Source: Caloranaerobacter azorensis DSM 13643 (GTDB taxonomy: Bacteria > Bacillota > Clostridia > Tissierellales > Thermohalobacteraceae). Taken from it: a DNA stretch of 39,550 nt. The position numbers were made by a program, and so were the translations under genes. Below the pieces are notes generated by a model. The model made no database searches and was not told the DNA's origin. It saw nothing but the letters and a program-made list of their open reading frames with translations. Position 1 is the first letter of the stretch, and each line of letters begins with the position of its first letter. This document shows, in pieces, positions 16,021 to 23,469 of the stretch. The stretch is taken from assembly GCF_900129995.1 (NCBI RefSeq), contig NZ_FQXO01000017.1, positions 1-39,550 of the forward strand, read 5' to 3'.

Positions 16021-17758
16021 AAAGTTTAAATTTATTAATCTGTTCATTCAACTTATTTATCATCTGATTCAATGTCTGAGATGTTGAAGCTAACTCTTTT
16101 GCTGCTATATTAACTTCTTCAGATGAAGCTGATATTTGTTGTGATGAAGCTGAATTTTCTTCAGCTATTTGTAAAACTTCTTTTACATCAGTTATAATAT
16201 TATCTTTCTCTTGTTTTATATATAATACTGAATTATTTATATTTTCAATAATTGGTAATATAACAGTTATAACTTTTATAATTTCTTTAAATGAACTTAT
16301 AGCAGTTTCGATAGAATTAACCTGTACTGCTAAATCTTTATTTACATTATCAGTAGCCTCTGCAACAATATCAGTATCTACTAAAATATCTTCAATTAAT
16401 TCATTTATATCTCTAGATGCTTCTTTAGTTGCCTCCGATAATTTTCTAATCTCATCTGCTACGACTGTAAAACCTTTTCCAGATTCGCCTACTCTTGCGG
16501 CTTCAATAGCTGCATTTAAAGCCAATAAATTCGTTTGTTCTGCAACTTCATTTATCATTTTTGTTATTTCATTTATTTTACCAATTCTTTCACTTAATAG
16601 AGTAATTTTTTCACTAACATCACCAAAAGAATTACTAATCTTATATATGGAATTGATTAATAATCCTAGATTTTTATCACTTTCATTAGCCATATCAGCA
16701 GTTTTCTGCGTATTTTTACTCACATCTTGTATATTTTTAATCATAACTTCTAATTCTTCTCCAAATTTATTTAATGCTCTACTTACTTTATCTAAATCAT
16801 TAGCTTGCGAAACCGAACCTTGAGAGATTTCCTGTATGGCACGTAAAACCTCATCATATGATACGCTCACCTTTTCAGATATTTTAGATAGATTATTAGA
16901 ATAATCAGAAATCTGTTGAGAACTTGACTTTACTAATTGTATCATTTCTGATATGTCTTTTATAGTTTTACTTAATGCTTTATTCATTATTCCAAACTCA
17001 TTCTTTTTATCTGTATCTATATTTCCAGTAAAATCTCCTTGCGATATCTTCGTTAAAACATATATCATATCCTTTAATGAACTCTTTATAACCCTTATTA
17101 TAATCAACATAAACGACAATAATAAAATTATTGCTGCAATTACGATAATAAAATACAATTTTAGATTTTTAACGTAAATTTTATAACTGTCCTTTTTTAA
17201 CTTTTCAGCTACTAACTTATTGTATTTTATCAATCCATCAAGATAATTCTCAATGTCCTTTTCTAATTTATTTAATCTAGTTCTTTGATCATCTTTAATA
17301 TCACCTTGATTTGATAAAGTCTTCTTTATCTCTCCCCACATATCAATATATTTCTTATAATCATTTTTAAACTTATTTATGTACATAACTTCATTTTTAT
17401 CTATTTTAAAATTTTCATATTCCTTTAATAGCTCATCTATTTTTTTATTAATTTCTTTCACTTTTTTATCATACTCATAATAAAATCTACTATCCATTCC
17501 TTTTGAAATATTATATTTAAGCATATATACGTTATTCTTCAACTCACCTATTTTTATTATTGGAAGAAGTCTATTTGTATAAATTATATCTGTATTATAA
17601 TAAATTTGTTTAAAAGCATAATATCCCACACCACCTATTATTCCTAAAAACAATATTTTAAAAATCAATATAAATATTATACTATGTACAATTTTAAGGT
17701 TTTTGAATTTGTCCATTAAATTCCATTTCCCAAAAAAACTTTTTAAATGTTTTTTCAA
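16019..17758 (-). CDS. Methyl-accepting chemotaxis protein with four-helix-bundle sensor
   Basis: About 579 aa, starting from a TTG 7 bases after GGAGG; an ATG slightly upstream overlaps that ribosome site. Transmembrane helix about residues 24-48, a ~150-residue helical extracytoplasmic region rich in Lys, Glu and Asn (4HB_MCP type, unlike the Cache domain of the other receptor), second helix about 200-222, HAMP, then the signalling coil with [19 protein letters not shown] at the hairpin tip. It probably detects a small ligand through the four-helix bundle. Its position between two maltodextrin-regulated genes raises sugar sensing as an idea, without direct support. Confidence 0.9.
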   Translation of the reverse strand: MKKHLKSFFGKWNLMDKFKNLKIVHSIIFILIFKILFLGIIGGVGYYAFKQIYYNTDIIYTNRLLPIIKIGELKNNVYMLKYNISKGMDSRFYYEYDKKVKEINKKIDELLKEYENFKIDKNEVMYINKFKNDYKKYIDMWGEIKKTLSNQGDIKDDQRTRLNKLEKDIENYLDGLIKYNKLVAEKLKKDSYKIYVKNLKLYFIIVIAAIILLLSFMLIIIRVIKSSLKDMIYVLTKISQGDFTGNIDTDKKNEFGIMNKALSKTIKDISEMIQLVKSSSQQISDYSNNLSKISEKVSVSYDEVLRAIQEISQGSVSQANDLDKVSRALNKFGEELEVMIKNIQDVSKNTQKTADMANESDKNLGLLINSIYKISNSFGDVSEKITLLSERIGKINEITKMINEVAEQTNLLALNAAIEAARVGESGKGFTVVADEIRKLSEATKEASRDINELIEDILVDTDIVAEATDNVNKDLAVQVNSIETAISSFKEIIKVITVILPIIENINNSVLYIKQEKDNIITDVKEVLQIAEENSASSQQISASSEEVNIAAKELASTSQTLNQMINKLNEQINKFKL

Positions 17759-17867
17759 TTCATTTCCTCCTTCCATAATCTGCAAATAAAATCTTTAATT
17801 TAAATAGATTGAGATAGATAAAATTTACCTATATCCATACGGAAATTATACTTAAAACGGATTAATG

Positions 17868-17904
17868 CAAAATCTTCTTTGACTTATTTAAATCGAAGAT
17901 TTTG
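17868..17904. repeat. Inverted repeat in the mcp/glgP intergenic region
   Basis: CAAAATCTTC and GAAGATTTTG are exact 10-bp arms separated by 17 bases, lying about 110 bases upstream of the leftward chemoreceptor start. No T-run follows, so an operator or leader hairpin is more likely than a terminator. Confidence 0.45.
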
Positions 17905-17964
17905 TTCTAACCCTCTAAATATTAAATAATCCACTATATTTATTATATAATATAAATTTATATT

Positions 17965-17980
17965 ATGCAAACGGTTGCAT
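17965..17980 (+). promoter_or_regulatory. MalR-type operator before glucan phosphorylase
   Basis: ATGCAAACGGTTGCAT, 72 bases before the chosen start. A TATAAT at 17946-17951 ends 13 bases upstream, so repressor bound here would block early transcription. Confidence 0.85.
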
Positions 17981-18051
17981 TCATAGTGTATTTAATATAT
18001 AATTATAAATGTCACTTTTATCAAATAGAAAATAAAGGAGGCTTGATTATA

Positions 18052-19668
18052 TTGAATACAAAACAACTACCTAAAGTAGCTTACTTTTGTATGGAATACG
18101 GTTTAGATACTTCTTTAAGGACTTATGCAGGAGGATTAGGTATATTAGCAGGAGATTATTTAAAAGGAGCTAAAGATCATGGATTCCCTATGGTCGGTAT
18201 AGGTATCAAATGGAAACAAGGATATACTGATCAAATGATTGGAGAAGATGGTCGTCCATATGATACATATCATAACTACGAATATGATTTTATGGAAGAT
18301 ACAGGTGTAAAGGTAACTGTTAAAATTCGTCAAAGAGATGTTGTATGCAAGGTTTGGAAGGTAGAAAATTTCGGAAATGTACCTCTTTACTTACTAGACA
18401 CTGACCTTCCTGAAAATGAAGATTCTTGGATAACAGGACAGCTTTATGGTTGGTTTGGTGAAGAAAGAATAGCTCAAGAAATGGTATTAGGAATTGGTGG
18501 AGTTAGAGCTTTAAGAGCATTAGGTATTGATGTTGACGTTTATCATTTCAATGAAGGTCATGCAGTTTTTGCAGGACTTGAACTTATAAGAGAAAAAATG
18601 GAAAAAGGTATGTCTTTTGAAGATGCATTAAAGGCTTCAAGAGAAGAAATAGTATTTACTACACATACTCCAATAATTCAAGGAAATGAATCTCATTATT
18701 TAGACAGATTAATGTATATGGGTGCTAACAATGGTCTAACATTAGAACAGATGGTTAGAATTGGCGGAGCTCCTTTTAATATGACAGTAGCTGCTTTAAG
18801 ACTTTCACGTATTTCAAATGCAGTAGCACAGCTTCACTGTCAAACTGCAAACAAAATGTGGGCTCACATAGACGACAGATCAGAGATTATAGGTATAACA
18901 AATGCAATCCATCTTCCAACTTGGGTAGATGAGAGAATGATTGATGCAGCAGAAAATGGTGGAGATCTTTGGGAAACTCATATGGACAACAAAAGAAAAT
19001 TAATCGAATTCATAGAAGAAAGAAATGGAGTTAAACTTGATGCAGATAAATTACTTATAGGTTTCTCAAGACGTGCAGCTCCTTATAAGCGTAGTAACTT
19101 TATATTTACTGATGAAAACGTAATTTCTCCACTTTTAGAAGAAGGAAAAATACAAATAGTTTTCTCAGGAAAAGCACATCCACTAGATGATACAGGAAAG
19201 AAAATAGTAGAAAACATTGTTAAAATGACAAAAAAATATCCTAACTCTGTTGTATTCTTAGAAAATTATGATATGACTATAGGTAAAATGTTAACTAGAG
19301 GTTCTGATATTTGGCTAAATAACCCAAGAAGACCAAAAGAAGCTAGTGGTACTTCTGGTATGAAAGCTGCAATGAATGGTGTATTAAATCTAAGTATTTT
19401 AGATGGATGGTGGCCTGAAGCTTGTGAGCATGGTGTAAACGGATGGCAATTCGGCGATGGCTTTGAAAGCGAAAATGTAGCTGAACAAGATGCTCATGAC
19501 TTAAAAGCTCTATATAAAGTTCTATTAGAAGAAGTTATTCCTACTTACTATAATAATCGTGAAAAATGGGTAGAAATGATGAGAAATAGTATCCTTAGCA
19601 CAAAGGATAAATTTGCAGTTAAGAGAATGCTTGAAGAATATTATGAAAAAATGTATATCAAAAAATAA
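18052..19668 (+). CDS. glgP: Alpha-glucan (glycogen) phosphorylase, short GT35 type
   Basis: 538 aa. Removes glucose 1-phosphate from the non-reducing ends of maltodextrin or glycogen. The PLP lysine is Lys438 in SGTSGMKAAMNG, and phosphate/PLP contacts appear in SRRAAPYKR and TTHTP. It is much shorter than the ~800-aa classical phosphorylases and belongs to the compact form known from Thermotoga and other thermophiles or anaerobes, beginning almost directly with KVAYFCMEYGL. I start it at the TTG at 18052, 10 bases after AAAGGAGG. The ATG at 17965 is the first bases of the operator and would translate leader sequence. It stands alone and ends at a strong terminator. Confidence 0.9.
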   Translation: MNTKQLPKVAYFCMEYGLDTSLRTYAGGLGILAGDYLKGAKDHGFPMVGIGIKWKQGYTDQMIGEDGRPYDTYHNYEYDFMEDTGVKVTVKIRQRDVVCKVWKVENFGNVPLYLLDTDLPENEDSWITGQLYGWFGEERIAQEMVLGIGGVRALRALGIDVDVYHFNEGHAVFAGLELIREKMEKGMSFEDALKASREEIVFTTHTPIIQGNESHYLDRLMYMGANNGLTLEQMVRIGGAPFNMTVAALRLSRISNAVAQLHCQTANKMWAHIDDRSEIIGITNAIHLPTWVDERMIDAAENGGDLWETHMDNKRKLIEFIEERNGVKLDADKLLIGFSRRAAPYKRSNFIFTDENVISPLLEEGKIQIVFSGKAHPLDDTGKKIVENIVKMTKKYPNSVVFLENYDMTIGKMLTRGSDIWLNNPRRPKEASGTSGMKAAMNGVLNLSILDGWWPEACEHGVNGWQFGDGFESENVAEQDAHDLKALYKVLLEEVIPTYYNNREKWVEMMRNSILSTKDKFAVKRMLEEYYEKMYIKK

Positions 19669-19682
19669 AAATGTTTTTACTT

Positions 19683-19717
19683 CCCACGATATGAATATAT
19701 CGTGGGATATTTTTTTA
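19683..19717 (+). terminator. Terminator of glgP
   Basis: CCCACGATAT-GAAT-ATATCGTGGG, a 10-bp perfect stem, then ATATTTTTTT. Confidence 0.9.
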
Positions 19718-19812
19718 TAAATTGTATATAAGGTTAAATCTAGAAAAAATATCATACATCAAAATAAACTTAATTATATAATAATATTAAAGTATTCTAG
19801 AGGAGGTGTGAA

Positions 19813-20661
19813 ATGATTGAAAAGCAGCTAATTGACAGAATTCAAAATGCAATTGATTATATAGAAGAACATTTATATGAAAAAATCAAAATAGAAGATA
19901 TCGCTAAAACAGCCTATATGTCTCAATCCACATTTTATATTATTTTCTCAAATATTCTAGGCACTACAGTCAAAGATTATATAAGGAAACGCCGTTTGTC
20001 CCTATCTGCATATGATTTAGTAAAATCGAACATGAATATTTTAGAAATAGCTTTAAAATATCAATATTGTACTTATGAATCTTATTCTAGAGCATTCAAA
20101 AAATTATTTGGTGTTTCACCAAAAAAATATAGAAGTAAAAATCTATATATCAATGTTTTCCCTAAAATCAATTTAACATATCAAAATTTGAATGGAGGAA
20201 TTGATGTGATTAATAAAGAAATGAACAAAGATATTATAATTAATAAGATTAATTCAATCAATAGCGGTTTTATACTAGACATTGATATTGATCATTTTCA
20301 ACAAATTAACGAAAAATATGGCTTTAACATAGGGGATAAGGTGCTTATAGAAGTTTCTGAAAGGATTAAAAATGTTTTAAATAAGCATAAATTAAATGTC
20401 GATGTAACCCGTATAAATGCTGATGAATTTGTAGTAATTATAAAAGATAAACCCAAAGAATTTATAGAGAAAATATCTTCTGGAATAATAAATATTATGA
20501 CTAAAGAATTTGTATTTGATGAAATAACACTAAATGTTACAGTAAGTATAGGCATTTCAAGTTTTACTGTTGGTTGTAATGATGAAGAAGTCATTAAAAG
20601 TGTTAAAGAAGCTATGATACTTGCTAAAAAAAGTGGAAGAAATCAGTACAAGCTAATATAG
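19813..20661 (+). CDS. AraC-type DNA-binding / degenerate GGDEF fusion regulator
   Basis: 282 aa. Residues about 9-106 form an AraC/XylS double helix-turn-helix (IEDIAKTAYMSQSTFYIIF, then the signature around YESYSRAFKKLFGVSPKKYR). Residues about 150-282 form a GGDEF-type domain with an intact DIDIDHFQQINEKYGFNIGD segment, but the active-site motif is NADEF (202-206) instead of GGDEF. Losing both glycines usually abolishes diguanylate cyclase activity, so it may bind GTP or c-di-GMP as a sensor; that is inference. AraC proteins normally carry a sugar or stress sensor instead. It is preceded by AGGAGGTG and followed 33 bases later by a histidine phosphatase gene, probably in one transcript. 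Confidence 0.85.
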   Translation: MIEKQLIDRIQNAIDYIEEHLYEKIKIEDIAKTAYMSQSTFYIIFSNILGTTVKDYIRKRRLSLSAYDLVKSNMNILEIALKYQYCTYESYSRAFKKLFGVSPKKYRSKNLYINVFPKINLTYQNLNGGIDVINKEMNKDIIINKINSINSGFILDIDIDHFQQINEKYGFNIGDKVLIEVSERIKNVLNKHKLNVDVTRINADEFVVIIKDKPKEFIEKISSGIINIMTKEFVFDEITLNVTVSIGISSFTVGCNDEEVIKSVKEAMILAKKSGRNQYKLI

Positions 20662-20694
20662 TTTGTACTGATAAGAATTCAAGGGGGAAATAAA

Positions 20695-21321
20695 GTGAAA
20701 ATATACATAACAAGACATGGTGAAACAGAATGGAATAAATTGGGTAAAATGCAAGGATGGAAAGATTCTAATCTTACTATAAAAGGTATTGAAGATGCTA
20801 AAAAATTAGGAAAAAGTTTAGCTCATATTGAATTTGATAAGATTTATTGTAGCCCTTTACGCAGAGCCATTGATACTGCAAATTATATTAAAGGCGATAA
20901 AAATACGGAAATAATAATAACTGAATCATTAAAAGAAATGGGTTTCGGTTCATGGGAAGGGATGGAATATTCAAAAATAAGCGAATCATACCCTACTCAA
21001 CATTTTAATTTTTGGAATAAACCACATTTGTATAAACCTATTGACGGCGAAAGCTTTGATGTATTATTTGATAGAGTACAAAAAGTATTAAATGACATAA
21101 TTAATTGTAATAATTATGGTGATAATATTTTGATCGTAACTCATGCTGTAGTTATTAAAGCTATCTACGCAATAATTAAAAATTATTCTTTAGAAAACTT
21201 TTGGAATCCTCCCTTTATTCATGGGACATGCTTAACCATACTTGAAATAAAAGATAATGAAATACAAATTGTTTTAGAAGCCGATATTTCTCATTTAGAA
21301 AAACTTGATATAATAGGATAG
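20695..21321 (+). CDS. Histidine phosphatase family protein (GpmB/PhoE-like)
   Basis: 208 aa. Begins with the phosphoglycerate-mutase signature ITRHGETEWN (phospho-histidine His8). It also has CSPLRRAIDTA, the acid region FGSWEGMEY, and the second histidine in IVTHAVVIKAI, so the catalytic set is complete. Members dephosphorylate small phosphate esters such as sugar phosphates or alpha-ribazole phosphate, so cobC-like, gpmB-like and phoE-like roles are all open; no cobalamin genes are nearby. The start is a GTG after AAGGGGG. It follows the AraC-GGDEF gene by 33 bases, suggesting joint transcription. Confidence 0.85.
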   Translation: MKIYITRHGETEWNKLGKMQGWKDSNLTIKGIEDAKKLGKSLAHIEFDKIYCSPLRRAIDTANYIKGDKNTEIIITESLKEMGFGSWEGMEYSKISESYPTQHFNFWNKPHLYKPIDGESFDVLFDRVQKVLNDIINCNNYGDNILIVTHAVVIKAIYAIIKNYSLENFWNPPFIHGTCLTILEIKDNEIQIVLEADISHLEKLDIIG

Positions 21322-21328
21322 ATACAAA

Positions 21329-21373
21329 AAGACGGTTCTTTTGTTTCCTTCTGTATACATTAGAACCGTCCCC
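21329..21373. repeat. REP-like hairpin, copy 1
   Basis: GACGGTTCT / AGAACCGTC with a 22-base loop, followed by CCCCTTATT. Related to 22968-23019. Located between convergent genes, where it could double as a terminator. Confidence 0.65.
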
Positions 21374-21398
21374 TTATTCCCAAAAATATAATCCTCTA

Positions 21399-22167
21399 TT
21401 AAAAACTCAATGACTTGTACTTTCCTAATGTAATAAATTCATCTACAATGTCTTCAATTTCTTCATTGTGAGTAATCATTAATATTATCTTGTCCTTTTT
21501 TTCCTCTTTTAATATCGACTTAAGTTTAAGTATACTATTATAATCCAATGCAGATATCGGCTCATCTAATATCATAAATTTTGGCTTTTTTAATATTCCT
21601 CTTACTAAAAGCTATTTTCTGTTTTTCTCCGCCAGATAAATCTAAATTTTCGTTATGACTATCTATTCGCTTTTCAATGTAAAATTCAGAACATAACCTT
21701 TTCAAATAATCTCTATCATAAGATTTAATACCAAAAGTCAAATTTTCTTTTAAAGGGATATTGATAAGATCTGGCTCTTGCTCTACAATCGATATTAAAT
21801 GCCTTCTTAAGTAATTAGCATCTAGTTCTTTTATAGAAATATTATTATAAAGAACATCTCCTTTATAATCATATATAAGTCCTGTTATAATATCTATTAG
21901 AGTACTTTTTCCTGAACCATTTTCTCCTTTTAAACAATATATCTTACCTTTTTTAAGAGAAAAATTAAGTCCAAAATAGAGTTCCCTTTTATTATTATAA
22001 CTAAAATATAAATCCTTTAACTCGATTGAATCTATATCATCTATTATTTTAGTTCCGTTATGTTCAGGCTTTAAGGTTAAAATTTCGTCCATTCTCTTAT
22101 AACAAACTTTAGCATGTTGATAATAATGTAAACACATATAATAAATATTATAAATTTTCTTATTCAA
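21399..22167 (-). pseudogene. ABC exporter remnant (ATP-binding domain, frameshifted)
   Basis: The nucleotide-binding half of an exporter fused to a membrane domain. The frame begins in the linker after the last membrane helix (YYQHAKVCYKRMDEIL), then Walker A GENGSGKST, Q-loop region SIVEQEPDL and signature LSGGEKQKIAFS. A one-base shift near 21602 ends that frame 13 codons later. The neighbouring frame continues correctly with ILKKPKFMILDEPISALD (Walker B), the switch histidine ITHNEE and a natural stop at 21399. No membrane domain exists upstream; stop codons interrupt the frame before 22167. It is therefore truncated at the 5' end and frameshifted. The former substrate is unknown. Confidence 0.85.
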
Positions 22168-22335
22168 TTATTCTAGTTTTTAAGCTATAATAATTATAGC
22201 TTTGAATTCCTAAAACTTTTTTTCACTGTTTTACTATTAAATTATCAGATACTACTCGTTTTTTTTTGCTAATTATTAAATTTAAAAATTATATTTTAAA
22301 ATGTCAGCAATAATAAACTAGAAAGGATGATTTTA

Positions 22336-22956
22336 TTGAATTTAGTTAAAACTTTGTACATACTTCCAGGTGTTTTGCTAGGATTTTCACTTCATGAATT
22401 TGCACATGCTCAAACAGCTGTATGGCTCGGTGATGATACTCCAAAACTTCAAGGAAGGCTTTCAATCAGTCCATTAGTACATATTGATATCATTGGATTT
22501 TTAATGATTATACTTGCTGGATTCGGATGGGCAAAACCAGTTGAAATTAATCCATACAATTTTAAAAAACCAAAAAGAGACGATATATTAGTATCTATAG
22601 CAGGACCGCTTGCAAATTTATTTATAGCGATATTCTTTCTTTTACTAATGAAAATATTATATCATGCTCCTAACTTTCTACCTTATAGTTTATATGAAAC
22701 AATAATGAACATTTTCGATTATACTGTATGGATAAATATAGTTCTATTTGTATTTAATCTTATTCCTATACCACCTTTAGATGGATCGCATATTTTATTT
22801 GATATATTGGATCTTAAAGATAAACCATTTTATTATGAATTTTATGATAAAGGTAGAATATTACTTTTTATTTTAATAATTACAGATCTTATCGATAAAA
22901 TAATAGGGCCACCTATCCATATGATATATCTTGCTCTAGAAAATCTATTCTTTTAA
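22336..22956 (+). CDS. Site-2 protease family (M50) membrane metalloprotease
   Basis: About 206 aa, mostly hydrophobic. Zinc motif HEFAH (His20, Glu21, His24) lies in the first helix and the third ligand in NLIPIPPLDGSHI, the standard S2P arrangement. It is of the short YwhC/Rip-like type without PDZ or CBS domains. These proteases cut within the membrane, but members of this short group mostly have no known substrate. The start is the TTG at 22336, 8 bases after AAAGGA; an ATG at 22327 lies within the ribosome site. It stands alone between a decayed ABC gene and a convergent coat-like gene. Confidence 0.88.
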   Translation: MNLVKTLYILPGVLLGFSLHEFAHAQTAVWLGDDTPKLQGRLSISPLVHIDIIGFLMIILAGFGWAKPVEINPYNFKKPKRDDILVSIAGPLANLFIAIFFLLLMKILYHAPNFLPYSLYETIMNIFDYTVWINIVLFVFNLIPIPPLDGSHILFDILDLKDKPFYYEFYDKGRILLFILIITDLIDKIIGPPIHMIYLALENLFF

Positions 22957-22967
22957 TAAAAAAATAC

Positions 22968-23019
22968 AAGGGGACAGATTCTAGTGTATCATTTTGGATA
23001 CAGAAGAACTGTCCCCTTA
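22968..23019. repeat. REP-like hairpin, copy 2
   Basis: AAGGGGACAG-A-TTCT pairs with AGAA-CTGTCCCCTT, and the loop contains an inner GTATC/GATAC stem. Compared with copy 1 the G-C pair in GACGG/CCGTC is A-T here (GACAG/CTGTC), a compensatory change. It sits between the convergent M50 and coat-like genes. Confidence 0.7.
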
Positions 23020-23025
23020 TTTTCT

Positions 23026-23400
23026 TTAATATCCGTATCTTGAGCCTGGATACCCATAGTAAGGATGCCTTCTACCTCTTAATAGTTCATTTAATAATAT
23101 AATAAATATTAAATCTTTAAATAATCTTCTCCTACCATAGCGCCTTCTACTAGCTGAAGTCCTCCCATTTTCTAATGGATCTTTGTCTATTTCTGGATAT
23201 ATTTTTATCATCTCTTCGTATACTTCATCAACCATTATTCTCACTTCATCTTCATCTAGATAAGGATATGGATTTGGGTATGGGTATGGATATACTCTAT
23301 AGCTATATGGATAATGTCTGTATATACACTCTCTAACCTTTGGCAGTACCTCATGATATATTTCCGGATATTCGTACATATATGAATAGTTATAATACAT
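23026..23400 (-). CDS. Tyrosine-rich coat-like protein (probable spore protein)
   Basis: 124 aa. The N-terminal half is dominated by Tyr and Pro, including YPYPYPNPYPY at about 37-47 and an acidic stretch EDEVRIMVDEVYEEMIKIYPEI. The C-terminal half is arginine-rich with a short hydrophobic helix (RRRLFKDLIFIILLNELLRGRR) and ends in YYGYPGSRYGY. I know of no enzymatic domain. Tyr-rich, dityrosine-capable composition and the R-R-x-x-x-D-L-I-x-I-L-L pattern occur in clostridial spore-coat-like hypothetical proteins. A sigma-K-like promoter lies in the 5' region, supporting late mother-cell expression. GAGGGG is the ribosome site, and it is one arm of a hairpin. The coat role is inferred. Confidence 0.7.
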   Translation of the reverse strand: MYYNYSYMYEYPEIYHEVLPKVRECIYRHYPYSYRVYPYPYPNPYPYLDEDEVRIMVDEVYEEMIKIYPEIDKDPLENGRTSASRRRYGRRRLFKDLIFIILLNELLRGRRHPYYGYPGSRYGY

Positions 23401-23408
23401 AATAAAAT

Positions 23409-23456
23409 CCCCTCTCTATCTAATCCAGTTTGATACTATTATATGTTAGAGAGGGG
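23409..23456 (-). promoter_or_regulatory. Sigma-K-like promoter inside a hairpin loop, ribosome site in one arm
   Basis: Minus strand: ACC, 16 bases, CATATAATA (23445-23437), fitting the sigma-K pattern AC-N16/17-CATAnnnTA. Arms CCCCTCTCTA and TAGAGAGGGG (23409-23418 and 23447-23456) flank the -10 box; the downstream arm contains the coat gene's ribosome site. A transcript begun at this promoter would lack the upstream arm, whereas read-through RNA from the GH31 gene would fold and hide the ribosome site. On the plus strand the same stem ends in GGGGTTTTT. Confidence 0.5.
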
Positions 23457-23469
23457 TTTTTGGTTTATG

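Noticed and set aside
17965-18051. Longer glgP reading frame starting with ATG at 17965
   Set aside because: That ATG is the first three bases of the 16-bp operator, has no ribosome site, and the added 29 residues are not family-like. The TTG at 18052 behind AAAGGAGG fits the known N terminus.
17786-18051. c-di-GMP riboswitch upstream of the chemoreceptor
   Set aside because: Clostridial receptor genes often have one, but I see no GEMM core motifs, only a simple 10-bp inverted repeat.
21399-22167. The exporter remnant as ATPase for MalFG
   Set aside because: It is exporter-type with a linker from a fused membrane domain, is frameshifted, and lacks the C-terminal domain of MalK/MsmK.
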